A DNA stretch of 42,179 bases from Jeotgalibacillus marinus (GCF_040801915.1 NZ_JBFMIA010000019.1:1-42179); one strand, 5' to 3'. Shown: positions 7,593 to 15,945, counted from the stretch's first letter. Program-made: numbers and translations. Notes: generated by a model not told the origin, from the sequence alone.

Positions 7593-8048
7593 TCAATCTT
7601 CTATTTTTGCAGAAACAATACCAATTAATACGCCTAAAAGTGCACCCGTTGCTACTTCGATTGGTTGATGTCCGAGAACTTCATTCAGCTGTTTTTCACG
7701 TTTCACGTATTGTAAACTAGGATAGTCTCCTGAAATTTCTTCAATATTATCGTCCAGTTCATTTACTAGTCTAGCGATCTCCCCAGTATGACGTCTAATG
7801 CCCTGCGCATCATACATAACGATCGTCCCAAAAACGACAGCAAGAGCCGTTTCCGTATGTCGTGTTCCTCTATTGGCTGCAACATAAGAGGCAAGCGATG
7901 CAACACCTGCTGAGTGTGAGCTCGGCATGCCACCTGTCTCAAAGATCTGCTTCCAATCCCATTTCCCCGTTACTTTTTTGTGTGTGAGTATCTTAAGACC
8001 TTGAGCAATCCCAATGGCAGATAGCGCTGTCACAATTCCACGATTCAT
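7593..8048 (-). CDS. yuiD: Divergent PAP2-family membrane protein, YuiD-like
   Basis: The protein is 151 residues from ATG 8048. It contains K-x(6)-K, the GGMPSSHSAGVASL motif, R-H in IRRHTGEIARLVNEL, and GHQPIEVATGALLG, which correspond to the acid-phosphatase (PAP2) signature blocks of the DUF212/YuiD group. Several membrane segments are present. The longest frame starts at 8144, but GAGGGTGA upstream of ATG 8048 and the family length support the shorter start. A lipid phosphatase role is plausible but unproven for this family. Confidence 0.88.
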   Translation of the reverse strand: MNRGIVTALSAIGIAQGLKILTHKKVTGKWDWKQIFETGGMPSSHSAGVASLASYVAANRGTRHTETALAVVFGTIVMYDAQGIRRHTGEIARLVNELDDNIEEISGDYPSLQYVKREKQLNEVLGHQPIEVATGALLGVLIGIVSAKIED

Positions 8049-8565
8049 TATCTTCACCCTCAATTCCTTATACATGTGTTGATACAAATTCACCTTTTTA
8101 CGTCTAATCCCCAACTCGAAAATAACCAGTCCACATATCAACAATTCATCTCTTGATTATTCCCACGTTAAAAGCATTTTAAAAGGTGGTGGTGACATTT
8201 GTTCTATTCGTAAAATGGTGATCGAGGGGATTAATGCGTGTTCTGTTCGTATTTATGCACAATTAAAAAGACACCTGTTCTGGTAGATGGTAAGAACCAC
8301 ATGTACAAGAAAGGTGCCTTCTAATCATCTGATGCAATCATGCGGAACAACGCACGAAAGTGATCAAGGATGCTGTATTATTGATCAATTCAATCACTAT
8401 ATTGGTTGGACAAAGTTGACTTCCATGGCTGCTTACCATGACAACGATCTCATTCTCGCGGAACATGGTGTCTTGCCCATGAAGACAACCGTAAAAATTT
8501 TGTCATTTAATTGCGATAACTTAATTTAAACAATCTATCACCAAGCCGGCCCTTAGTCACATTAT
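8049..8565. other. Gene-poor stretch with an imperfect inverted repeat
   Basis: No convincing gene is visible. Bases 8266-8281 (AAAAGACACCTGTTCT) pair imperfectly with 8307-8320 (GAAAGGTGCCTT region), which could be a weak terminator-like structure. An 80-codon plus-strand frame at 8287-8529 has no ribosome site and no recognisable motif. The tail could be an old gene remnant. Confidence 0.4.
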
Positions 8566-9795
8566 CTACGCAGCTTCTTTGATGTTTTCAACAGCTTCTT
8601 TAATATGCTTAACTGAATATGAAATTCCCATGGCAGCACCGAAAAGTAATACTGATAAAATTAAATATCCTGAACCTGCACCAACAATGTCTATACTGAT
8701 CGTGAAAATGGCAATTAAGATCACACGGATGACTAGTGAAAGTAAATCTAAAGTTATCATTACTCTCCCCATTAGATTTTTAGGAACTATTTCCATAAAA
8801 ATAGTTTGACTTATTAATCTAGTTGAAGATACAGTCCACCCCATAAATAAATACACAAGGACAAAAGCCCATCCTTTAAGAATTAAAACCATCCCAATTA
8901 AAGATATTGAAAATAAAGTTATATTCGTAATTAGGAAAGTGAATTTACAGATTTTTGTTAATATGCGTGTAACGAGAATCCCAGCTAATACAGCTCCTAA
9001 AGCATAAGTTATTTCTCCTGAAGAAAAAACACTTACATTTTCTTGTAAATCAATATTAACAAATGCTGGAGCTAATAGATTTCCAACCATAAAAACAACG
9101 AACGGAGTAAAAACAGATAACCCAAAAATTATAAAACCTTTCATATTAATGATGAATTTAAGTCCTTTAGTCAATTCTTTATACGAATTTTTTTTAGTCT
9201 TCTTATCTTCGTTAACTGTAAATGAATATTTTAAAGGAATTAATAATAAAAAAGCAATTAAATAAGTTATCGAGGTTATGATAAATACAGTATGTAGACT
9301 ATACTGCACTAATATAAAGACCGCAAACACACCAGCCATTACTTTTACAACCTGATTTTGTACTTCTAAAACACTATTAATTTTTTGATATTTCTTTGGT
9401 TTAAATGTTTCTTGAACTAGTGCATATTGAGCTGGAAAGTATATTTGTCGTATAACCATCGATACTACATAAATAATAGTTAGAACTGATGTAGAATAAC
9501 TTCCCCAAAATATACCCCAAAGTGAAAAAAAACTAAGGATAACTGCACCTGAAAAATTTGCTGTTAATAATATTTTTTTTCTAGAGTACTTATCTATATA
9601 TATCCCTATATATGGACCAATTAGGATCATTATTGCGGTAGAGAATAATATAGTTATACCGAGTGGGCTTGCCGTTCCAGTACTCTCAACAATGTTCCAA
9701 GAAATACCGATAAGTACCATCCCTTTGCCCACACTTGAAAATAGATTAGCTAATATTAATGTTCTCAAAGTATTATTTGTAAAAATCTCACTCAA
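8566..9795 (-). CDS. Major facilitator superfamily exporter
   Basis: This is a 409-residue, twelve-helix MFS protein. The A-motif-like loop IGIYIDKYSRKKILL follows the second helix, and a second copy-like loop follows the eighth. The overall pattern resembles MefA/EntS-like exporters that remove macrolides or siderophores; the substrate cannot be read. The start is TTG 9795 with AGGGAG upstream. The gene is notably richer in A and T than its neighbours, a weak hint of transfer. It stands alone. Confidence 0.85.
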   Translation of the reverse strand: MSEIFTNNTLRTLILANLFSSVGKGMVLIGISWNIVESTGTASPLGITILFSTAIMILIGPYIGIYIDKYSRKKILLTANFSGAVILSFFSLWGIFWGSYSTSVLTIIYVVSMVIRQIYFPAQYALVQETFKPKKYQKINSVLEVQNQVVKVMAGVFAVFILVQYSLHTVFIITSITYLIAFLLLIPLKYSFTVNEDKKTKKNSYKELTKGLKFIINMKGFIIFGLSVFTPFVVFMVGNLLAPAFVNIDLQENVSVFSSGEITYALGAVLAGILVTRILTKICKFTFLITNITLFSISLIGMVLILKGWAFVLVYLFMGWTVSSTRLISQTIFMEIVPKNLMGRVMITLDLLSLVIRVILIAIFTISIDIVGAGSGYLILSVLLFGAAMGISYSVKHIKEAVENIKEAA

Positions 9796-10309
9796 ACAAA
9801 AAACTCCCTATTCCCTCAACATAACAAACTCTACCAACATTTATATAATTATCTGTAAATAAAAAGGCAAACTCCATCAATTTCACTCTCCATCTTCATC
9901 ACCGATTACATCTTTCTTAATGCCGTCCTAAGTGGGATTAAAATGTAGCAGAAATACCTACATTCCAATGTTAGATAGCGCTAGATTTTTCCGTATCTGC
10001 TTGCGATATGTCACTTGGCATTTCTCCTTCAAAGTGTTCGGAAACTGCCCACTCATATTTATTCCAGCACCACATGTGATTAGGAGCTTCACGAACTGTT
10101 TCATACGTCGTTTATAGTCGCCGTCAACATAGCTGTCAAAAAAAACCCACAGTATAACCAAAGTTGAAAAGACTTAAAATATACTTTTTCTACTCGTAAC
10201 TACCTCCATAATTAATGCCTCCTTATTTTTTGGTTTCTTGTTCTCATTCTTATTTGCCACCATTAATTTTTCGTCGACGGTGGTAAGATAAAAAAGAACA
10301 CCACACAAA

Positions 10310-10323
10310 AGAAAGCGCTTTCT
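10310..10323. promoter_or_regulatory. cre/LacI-type palindrome
   Basis: AGAAAGCGCTTTCT is a perfect 14-base palindrome with the central CG-containing core of CcpA (cre) and LacI-family operators. It differs from the cre consensus only at the outermost base pairs. No neighbouring gene has an obvious promoter here, so the target is unclear. Confidence 0.4.
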
Positions 10324-10394
10324 AAAAACAGTTTAGCACAATTTTTCAACTATTTTCTCATTAAATATCCAAAGATGGATTACATTCCATCATG

Positions 10395-10423
10395 GAAAAA
10401 AACACACTCGTATTCCGAGTGTA
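10395..10423 (-). terminator. Minus-strand intrinsic terminator (distal copy)
   Basis: On the minus strand ACACTCG-GAATA-CGAGTGT is followed by an eight-base T-run broken once by G. It is nearly identical to the terminator at 10577-10604 and would act as its back-up or terminate a lost gene between them. Confidence 0.65.
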
Positions 10424-10576
10424 TTTCCATGGAGTGAGCATAGAAAAGTTGTGGGTACCATTCGTTCACCAGCCTTCGACATATGATTATTTTCGTAGAG
10501 ATTTTTTGGAAAAACCTTTGCCTTAATCATTTGTTATAAAATACGGAAATCCTCTCAGCGAAACTTAAATTTCCAT

Positions 10577-10604
10577 AAAAAAACACACCCGTATTCCGAG
10601 TGTA
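10577..10604 (-). terminator. Terminator of the fetAB operon
   Basis: On the minus strand the stem ACACTCG/CGGGTGT has a GAATA loop and is followed by GTTTTTTTA. It lies 29 bases after the stop of fetB. Confidence 0.75.
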
Positions 10605-10632
10605 TTGTCAGTAAGCATGACGCCCAACCTCT

Positions 10633-11385
10633 TTATTTCCCCCTCAATAGCTGCATGCGCTCATTGAATAAAGTCGGATACGATAAAAATCCAAGCATGA
10701 CACTTGTGACGGCGGCGGTTGTTAATAGTAGAAACATAACAAGTAGTTGGAATTGTACCGCTTGAACAGGGTCCGCACCTGCAATGATCTGACCACTCAT
10801 CATCCCTGGTAATTGAACAAGACCCACTGTTTTTTGACTTTCGATTGTCGGGATCATGCTCGCTTTTATGGCATTCATCAGCTGTGTGTGAATCGCTTGT
10901 TTCGGTGTTCCACCGAGTGAGAGAATTAGTTCTGTTTCATCTTGATGCGTTTCCACTTCTGCTGTGAATCGATTGAGGAACAAAATGGAGAGCACCATGG
11001 AGTTTCCGACGACCATACCGCTTATGGAAATAATGTATTGAGCTGTCGCGGGTATAATGTTGAACCCAATCAAAATACTCTGCGTCAGTACTTCAACAAA
11101 CACTAAGGTTATCCCCACTTTCCAAGTGATCCCTCTAATCGATGCGCCTTTTTTCTGCGCATTATGAGTAGCGACGCCGATCATCAAGGCTACCATTAAA
11201 AAGATGTAAACCAAACTTTCAGTGTCAAAAACGAATTTCAGAATGTAACCGACTGCTAGAAGTTGAATAATGGAGCGGATCGTCGCAATGATCGTGTCTT
11301 TTTCCAAGTCTAAACGAAGTGTTTTCGATAAAATAATCGGAATAAGAACGAAAATAAGAGTAATGGATAACGTTAAAAAACTCAT
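10633..11385 (-). CDS. fetB: Iron export ABC permease, FetB-like
   Basis: This is a 250-residue protein of the UPF0014/FetB family with seven or so membrane helices. Family blocks visible are IATIRSIIQLLAVGYIL, ISGMVVGNSMVLSILFLNR, LGGTPKQAI and the strongly conserved VGLVQLPGMMSGQIIAGADP. In Escherichia coli FetAB exports iron and increases resistance to oxidative stress. The gene overlaps fetA by four bases. Confidence 0.92.
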   Translation of the reverse strand: MSFLTLSITLIFVLIPIILSKTLRLDLEKDTIIATIRSIIQLLAVGYILKFVFDTESLVYIFLMVALMIGVATHNAQKKGASIRGITWKVGITLVFVEVLTQSILIGFNIIPATAQYIISISGMVVGNSMVLSILFLNRFTAEVETHQDETELILSLGGTPKQAIHTQLMNAIKASMIPTIESQKTVGLVQLPGMMSGQIIAGADPVQAVQFQLLVMFLLLTTAAVTSVMLGFLSYPTLFNERMQLLRGK

Positions 11386-12113
11386 TCCACTTCTCCTTTC
11401 ACAAACCGCTTCACTTTGTCATTTACAGGTGATTTCAGCAAGTCACTTTTCCCTGTCTCGATAACTTCCCCGTCCATCATGACCCATGTATAGTTACCAA
11501 TTGTCAGCGCCTGTTGTAAATTATGAGTAATCCAAATAATAGTCGTGTTGTACTTACGGTTGATTTTTACAATAAGTTCTTCGATTTCCTGCAATGATGT
11601 CCGGTCTAGCGAAGACGTGATTTCATCGAGCAATAAGATTTGAGGACGGTTAACGAGTGTTCTTGCAATCGATACTTTTTGCCGCTGTCCACCAGACAAA
11701 TCCCTGATGTTCCGAGACAAAAACTCTTCATCCAAACCGACATCGTGTAATAATTCCTTTGCCTCATCTTCGGGTAGTTGTTTACCTTGCAGCTCCAAAG
11801 GCAATGACAGGTTTTTCATCACGGTGCCGTTAATCATCGGTGCACTTTGTAGTGCCATTCCGACAAGCCTGCGCAATTCCACTGGTTCATAACTGCTAAT
11901 CATTTTATCCTTAATATAAATTTCTCCCGAATCAGACGACAGGAGACCATTACATAATTTGAGCAATGTGGTTTTCCCTGCCCCTGATGGACCAACCAAA
12001 GTAGTGATTTTACCCTCGGGAAAAGATCCCATAATCGTGTTTAAAATAGGTCGACCTTCAACAGAGTAGTTAACATGATTAAAATGAATGGCAGGTTTAT
12101 AGCTCGTTTTCAT
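11382..12113 (-). CDS. fetA: Iron export ABC ATPase, FetA-like
   Basis: This 243-residue ATPase has Walker A GPSGAGKT (41-48), the signature LSGGQ (139-143), Walker B ILLLDEI (about 159-164) and the H-loop in WITHNL. Walker B ends in D-E-I-T-S-S-L-D, as in the FetA/YbbL group. It is the first gene of the fetAB operon. The 290 bases upstream are AT-rich and contain three Fur/PerR-like boxes, which fits a role in iron homeostasis. Confidence 0.9.
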   Translation of the reverse strand: MKTSYKPAIHFNHVNYSVEGRPILNTIMGSFPEGKITTLVGPSGAGKTTLLKLCNGLLSSDSGEIYIKDKMISSYEPVELRRLVGMALQSAPMINGTVMKNLSLPLELQGKQLPEDEAKELLHDVGLDEEFLSRNIRDLSGGQRQKVSIARTLVNRPQILLLDEITSSLDRTSLQEIEELIVKINRKYNTTIIWITHNLQQALTIGNYTWVMMDGEVIETGKSDLLKSPVNDKVKRFVKGEVE

Positions 12114-12221
12114 CTATTTCACATCCTTATTGGAAACAAAACAGCACACAGGCGCCATTTCTATTTTTCCCATTTTTCGTCGAGCAAATTCTTTATTCGT
12201 TTACTATGACGTTTTTCTTAT

Positions 12222-12236
12222 TTATAATAATTATCA
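12222..12236 (-). promoter_or_regulatory. PerR/Fur-like box 1 upstream of fetA
   Basis: TTATAATAATTATCA matches the PerR consensus TTATAATNATTATAA at all defined positions but one. It also resembles the Fur consensus. It lies about 110 bases upstream of fetA. Confidence 0.6.
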
Positions 12237-12299
12237 TTTAATATAATATACCATTAAATAGAATAAAGTGCAACTTAATTGAGAATTAATTGTTTTAAT

Positions 12300-12314
12300 T
12301 GAGAATAATAATCA
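12300..12314. promoter_or_regulatory. Fur-like box 2 upstream of fetA
   Basis: TGAGAATAATAATCA differs from the Fur consensus TGATAATNATTATCA at two positions. It lies between the other two boxes in a region without genes. Confidence 0.5.
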
Positions 12315-12362
12315 CTATTAACCATTTGTTAAAAAGCTTACCGGGTTTATTTATTATACAAA

Positions 12363-12377
12363 CGATAATTATTATTA
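12363..12377. promoter_or_regulatory. Fur/PerR-like box 3
   Basis: CGATAATTATTATTA differs from the Fur consensus at two positions. The region is very AT-rich, which raises the chance of random matches, but three boxes within 160 bases is noteworthy. Confidence 0.45.
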
Positions 12378-12685
12378 ACAATAAACACCTCCACCATAAA
12401 CATGAATTCATATAAGGAAAAAGGTTCTTTTTTATCACCTCTAAATACTGCCCAACACCGGAGTTACTTTAATCCTTACGACTGCATACAATCACAGCAA
12501 ATTAGCCGAACCTTTTTCACGCAGAGACGTAGACTAATAACAAATAGTTTTTATTATCATGATTGTTATTACTTGATGAGGATATTGATGGATAGAAAAA
12601 GTGAAATGGTGCGATCGAACTCATGGCTTACTAGCCTGTTTGTTGAACAAATGATATTTTGAAAACTGATTAAGGAGTGATTTGA
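12378..12685. other. Stretch without a supported gene
   Basis: An 86-codon plus-strand frame begins at 12402 without a ribosome site and has low-complexity, unconvincing content. A 24-codon frame (ATG 12588 after GATGAGG) ends at 12662, just before the coiled-coil gene. Nothing here is recognisable. Confidence 0.4.
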
Positions 12686-13012
12686 ATGGAAATATGGATT
12701 CCCGTTATCGTTGCTATTGTTAGTTCTTTGGTTTCTTATTTTTCCGCTGTTGCCAAAGGAGAAAGTGATTTAAAGGCTTTGGAAATTCAGCATCAATCAG
12801 ATTTAGCGAGACTGGCTAGAGAACAAAAACATGACTTAGATAATCAAAATGCAAGTGAAATTGAACGGGTTGAAAAAATGCTACAAACTGATCTACTAAA
12901 AGAAGTAGTAGAGCAATCTATGAAAATGCCTCAAATGCAAAAAGAGGTGAAAAAGGCACTGCTGCATGAAATGCAAGCGAAGAAGTCATCAAAGAGACGA
13001 AAACGAGAATAG
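12686..13012 (+). CDS. Small membrane-anchored coiled-coil protein
   Basis: The protein is 108 residues. One N-terminal membrane helix (residues 3-24) is followed by a charged heptad-like region (about 25-90, L and I/V spaced as in coiled coils) and a basic tail, KKSSKRRKRE. TAAGGAG sits nine bases before the ATG. A terminator overlaps the stop codon, so it is a single-gene unit. I do not recognise the family. The layout suggests a cytoplasmic coiled coil tethered to the membrane, possibly with a nucleic-acid-binding or lipid-binding tail. Confidence 0.75.
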   Translation: MEIWIPVIVAIVSSLVSYFSAVAKGESDLKALEIQHQSDLARLAREQKHDLDNQNASEIERVEKMLQTDLLKEVVEQSMKMPQMQKEVKKALLHEMQAKKSSKRRKRE

Positions 13013-13032
13013 CCTCATAGCTATTCTTTTTT
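13007..13032 (+). terminator. Intrinsic terminator of the coiled-coil gene
   Basis: GAATAGC and GCTATTC form a stem with a six-base loop, followed by TTTTTTATTTT. The left arm contains the stop codon. Confidence 0.8.
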
Positions 13033-13255
13033 ATTTTGGGAAAGGACAAATTTGAGATAATGTCTGACTGGAACGACATCAGAAGAAATGTAAGTTTTAA
13101 TCGCGAAAAAATTTATCCGATTTTCTTCACATCCGCTCCACCTAGTTTTCTGTAGGATGAATCATCGTTGCAATCATACCCATTCGCAGTATAAAGATGA
13201 ACCGAAACACACTCCGTACCTCTTTTGCCGTCTAAATGAACCCGTTCGATTACTA

Positions 13256-13378
13256 GTCCATTTCTCACAAAACGCTGATATCTTGCTATCAAACTTCGAT
13301 ATAACAAGAGCGAACGCTGATATCGTATGCACAAACTTCGATAAACACCTCGCATCCTTCGATATCCCTCCGCACACA
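13256..13378. repeat. Intergenic TTCGATA/TATCCGC repeat cluster C
   Basis: The unit contains AACGCTGATATCTTGCTATC, AACTTCGATATAACAAGAGC, a second GCTGATATCG, AACTTCGATAAACACCTCGC and CTTCGATATCCCTCCGC. It is close to base-for-base the same as cluster D at 15812-15928. Open frames across it give repetitive Y-R/R-Y-Q-R peptides that are artefacts of the repeat. It lies downstream of the MerR gene. Confidence 0.8.
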
Positions 13379-13419
13379 CTTCAATTAAACGGTCTCGTAT
13401 CCGTTAAACTTCTTTCCAT

Positions 13420-13455
13420 AAAAAAAAGCACCGTCCGTGAAAATAAGACAGTGCT
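13420..13455 (-). terminator. Terminator of the MerR-family gene
   Basis: On the minus strand AGCACTGTC pairs with GACGGTGCT across a ten-base loop and is followed by eight or more T. It ends about 55 bases after the stop of the regulator. Confidence 0.8.
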
Positions 13456-13508
13456 CACAAAATCAATCATATTTTTATTGGGCTTAGTGGTCCAACTACA
13501 CTCGCTTG

Positions 13509-14252
13509 TTATCCACTCTCCATTACTTTATCCGCATAAACGATCGCTTGATCTAAAAAAATCAGAATCCGCTCATCAATCGGATATAATCCAAGTTCCT
13601 CCGATTTTTCTTTCGATTTACGGACCTCCCAAAACTTTTCCATCAATTCTTCATCACCATTAAACGTTTCGTGAGACAGGATCTCTATATCATCGACGAT
13701 CAATTGAGCTATTTCAGATTGTGGCGTCTCTCCCGTTTGAACACAGAGTTCTATTCTCTTTAATAGGTTCATCCACTTTTTTGTTGTAAGATCATCGTTT
13801 TCTAATTTAGGAAGCTGCTCAGCTAAGATTTGATGCTCTTCTTCACTAAAATAGCTCTGCCAATCGCGCTCCTTTTCTTGATTCACCACAAGAGTAAGTA
13901 GCGCTTTCCAATCAATTGTTCCTTCAAGTTCTATCGTATGTATTAAGGAGGTAGTCTGTAAAATTGATTGTTCAATTTCAGCTCGTTGCTGTTCGAGAAC
14001 TGCTTTATGAGCTGTTACTATAGCATGAGTCGATTTTTCCGATAAAATTTTTTTGCTATCTTCCAATGACAGAGATAACGATTTTAATAATAAAATTTTC
14101 TCCAACCTTAAAATATCGTCTTCACTGTAAAAGCGTTTTCCGTTCTCATCTTTTCTTGAAGGCGGCACCAGACCGATCTGATCATAGTAACGCAGTGTTC
14201 GCACAGAAACATGTAATTGACGAGCGAGTTCACCCGTTGATACCAAGGTCAT
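13509..14252 (-). CDS. MerR-family regulator with TipAS-like C-terminus
   Basis: The protein is 247 residues from ATG 14252. The winged-helix DNA-binding domain is clear: STGELARQLHVSVRTLRYYD, QIGLVPPSR, and GKRFYSEDDILRLEKILLLK. A dimerisation coiled coil follows (about 75-115). The remaining 130 acidic residues resemble the TipAS antibiotic-recognition domain, although no known ligand residue can be pointed to. GGAAGGGAG supports ATG 14252 over the longer frame start at 14267. It is transcribed away from the CPBP protease gene, whose promoter carries a MerR-type site. Confidence 0.87.
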   Translation of the reverse strand: MTLVSTGELARQLHVSVRTLRYYDQIGLVPPSRKDENGKRFYSEDDILRLEKILLLKSLSLSLEDSKKILSEKSTHAIVTAHKAVLEQQRAEIEQSILQTTSLIHTIELEGTIDWKALLTLVVNQEKERDWQSYFSEEEHQILAEQLPKLENDDLTTKKWMNLLKRIELCVQTGETPQSEIAQLIVDDIEILSHETFNGDEELMEKFWEVRKSKEKSEELGLYPIDERILIFLDQAIVYADKVMESG

Positions 14253-14274
14253 CAATCTCCCTTCCAAAAAAAGC

Positions 14275-14305
14275 TTGCAGATGACGTTACGTCACCCAGT
14301 AAACT
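14275..14305 (+). promoter_or_regulatory. MerR-type promoter with operator
   Basis: TTGCAG (14275-14280) and TAAACT (14300-14305) are separated by 19 bases, the stretched spacer of MerR-activated promoters. The spacer contains the perfect palindrome TGACGTTACGTCA (14282-14294). It reads towards the CPBP protease gene, and the site lies between the two divergent genes. Confidence 0.65.
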
Positions 14306-14337
14306 AATTTTACCATATACTTTGGGAGGGATTACGT

Positions 14338-15018
14338 ATGAAAGAAAACCGTTGGACATGGAAAGAATTTATTGTGCTAGTAAGCATGGCAATGATCTTC
14401 GTACCTTTAGTCATCGATTGGCAGTTAGCAAGTTGGCTAGACGCTGTTATGCAAAATGATTTGTATAAAGGAACATTGATCGGGCTGATTTTAGCCATTT
14501 TATTTACTGGTAGCACTTATTTCATTGCCCTGCGACCCCACGGATATTCGTGGCAAGCCATTGGAGTTGGTTCAGTAAAAAAATCGCAGTGGAAAACCAT
14601 CGTTTTTTGGACGATAATCTATATTTTTGTTGGTCTCCTATATGTCATTATTTTAGAAGTGATCGGGTTTGGTTCAGCGAACGCGAAAACTGAAGCTGCC
14701 GAAGCCAATCTAACACTGTTCGGGTTCATGATCGGTTTTTTATCCGCCGCAGTTATTTCACCGATATACGAGGAATTGTTTTACCGAGGATTTATCTATA
14801 CATGGCTGCGAAGCCGATTGGGTATTAGGAGTTCCATGTTGATTAGCTCACTCATTTTCACACTCGCCCATATCCCAACCTACAACACCCTCGTACTGAA
14901 CTTTCTTGACGGTATGGTCTTCGCGTGGGTGTATGAAAAAACAGGGTCCATTGTGTCGAGTATGGTTGTTCATGCGGTGTTAAATGGGATTACTGTTGTG
15001 TTGATATTTTTGTTTTAA
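14338..15018 (+). CDS. CPBP-family intramembrane metalloprotease
   Basis: The protein is 226 residues with about seven membrane helices. The CPBP/Abi signature is complete: EELFYRG with Glu145/Glu146 and Arg150, FTLAHIP with His178, and HAVLN with His212 and Asn216. These proteases cleave membrane proteins or modify prenylated substrates, and some give self-immunity to bacteriocins. GGGAGGG lies close before the ATG. The divergent MerR gene and the MerR-type promoter suggest induction by a small molecule. Confidence 0.9.
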   Translation: MKENRWTWKEFIVLVSMAMIFVPLVIDWQLASWLDAVMQNDLYKGTLIGLILAILFTGSTYFIALRPHGYSWQAIGVGSVKKSQWKTIVFWTIIYIFVGLLYVIILEVIGFGSANAKTEAAEANLTLFGFMIGFLSAAVISPIYEELFYRGFIYTWLRSRLGIRSSMLISSLIFTLAHIPTYNTLVLNFLDGMVFAWVYEKTGSIVSSMVVHAVLNGITVVLIFLF

Positions 15019-15103
15019 AAATTCAAGCGGCTGTGGTCTTCCTTACCTATCAAGTATACGATTGGTATATGAATTAACCTTATGACGACTGGAGGAAAGC
15101 AAC

Positions 15104-15460
15104 GTGAGTGAAGATTTAAAAGAATTGATCTATCAACTAGAATGCAGCCACTTAAAACCGTCTGTCCGAACGTCTCAAAAGGAACTTTCAGACATCCTAG
15201 CAGACGACTACTTTGAATTTGGCAGTTCTGGAAACGCGTATAAAAGAGAAGATTATTCAGGAAAAGCACCACTATTACCAGATCGTCTACTAATCTCCGA
15301 CTTCGAGATGAATCAGTTATCTAAAGAGACCGTACTGACCACGTACAAAATTAATAATGAAACACGTAACCAAAAGTCTCTCCGCAGCTCCGTTTGGCGT
15401 TTTCGAAATGGAAAATGGAAGTTATTTTTTCATCAGGGAACGAAATCTGACTCATTTTAG
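15104..15460 (+). CDS. NTF2-like (DUF4440/SnoaL) protein
   Basis: The protein is 118 residues, starting at GTG 15104 after CTGGAGGAAA. The fold signature is an N-terminal helix pair, L-x-D-I-L-A-D-D-Y-F-E-F-G-S-S-G (cone-shaped pocket), a YKREDY segment and a C-terminal S-S-V-W-R-F-R-N-G-K-W-K-L-F-F-H-Q-G-T strand pair typical of DUF4440. Members are small enzymes or ligand binders, and the role here is unknown. It ends where an antisense remnant ends. Confidence 0.85.
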   Translation: MSEDLKELIYQLECSHLKPSVRTSQKELSDILADDYFEFGSSGNAYKREDYSGKAPLLPDRLLISDFEMNQLSKETVLTTYKINNETRNQKSLRSSVWRFRNGKWKLFFHQGTKSDSF

Positions 15461-15621
15461 CCTTTACCTTCCAAACGCAAGATGGACATATATAGCATGT
15501 CGCGCAGAATGGTAATTCCCATACGTGTACCTGGTATCAAATTAGACTGCTTTTGTTTAGGGGAGATCTGATCTATTGTGACCGAATACGGATGCACCCT
15601 TTCGTATGAAGTAGTTTCCCT
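15457..15621 (-). pseudogene. Unrecognised open 3' fragment
   Basis: About 54 minus-strand codons are open without a start, ending SNLIPGTRMGITILRDMLYM plus a short SILRLEGKG tail. Composition and length argue for a relic of a real gene. I do not recognise the family. Confidence 0.25.
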
Positions 15622-15728
15622 TTAATCGGCTGATCTTTGAAGCAATAAAAAATCGTAACCCTGAAGAAGCTAGAGAAGTCATGCATAGGAACTTAAAAGT
15701 TGCCATAGATGGCTTAACAAAAAGTTAG
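15618..15728 (+). pseudogene. C-terminal remnant of a GntR/FadR-type regulator
   Basis: The frame ends with LIFEAIKNRNPEEAREVMHR and then a NLKVAIDGLTKS tail. This is the last helix pair of the FCD ligand-binding domain (H-x-x-I-x-E-A-I-x-x-R-D-P-x-x-A-R-x-x-M-x-x-H-L). There is no DNA-binding domain or start upstream, so only about 36 codons survive. A perfect terminator follows eight bases after the stop. Confidence 0.6.
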
Positions 15729-15735
15729 TCTTTGA

Positions 15736-15770
15736 AACAGCTGTACTGACAGTTCTGTACAGCTGTTATT
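15736..15770 (+). terminator. Intrinsic terminator after the GntR remnant
   Basis: AACAGCTGTAC pairs perfectly with GTACAGCTGTT over 11 bases with a ten-base loop, followed by ATTTAT. It has outlived most of its gene. Confidence 0.75.
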
Positions 15771-15811
15771 TATGGATTAACATCTCCACTTACCTGTTCA
15801 ATCTACTAGTT

Positions 15812-15928
15812 CATTTTTCACAAAACGCCGATATCTTGCTATCAAACTTCGATAAAACAAGAGCAAACGCTGATATCTTATGCTTAAACTTCGATAAACA
15901 CCTCTCATCCTTCGATATCCCTCCGCAA
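15812..15928. repeat. Intergenic TTCGATA/TATCCGC repeat cluster D
   Basis: Nearly identical to cluster C (13256-13378), with the same order of units: CGCCGATATCTTGCTATC, AACTTCGATAAAACAAGAGC, CGCTGATATC, AACTTCGATAAACACCTC, CTTCGATATCCCTCCGC. It lies directly downstream of the acetyltransferase gene that ends at 15946. Confidence 0.8.
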
Positions 15929-15945
15929 GAACCTTTTTTATTACT

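Larger units (their letters stand above)
9796..10632. other. 837-base gene-poor region
   Basis: No supported gene is seen. A 67-codon minus-strand frame (9958-10161) ending in a basic, transposase-like tail (KEKCQVTYRKQIRKNLALSN) has no clear start and matches nothing I know. The region contains a 14-base palindrome and two near-identical minus-strand terminators, listed separately. Confidence 0.5.

Noticed and set aside
8287..8529. 80-codon plus-strand frame
   Set aside because: No ribosome site, no recognisable motif, and it begins inside an inverted repeat.
12402..12662. 86-codon plus-strand frame
   Set aside because: No ribosome site; odd composition; lies downstream of AT-rich regulatory DNA.
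13113..13379. Minus-strand frame rich in R-Y-Q-R
   Set aside because: The peptide pattern is produced by the intergenic TTCGATA repeat, and the same happens at the related cluster.
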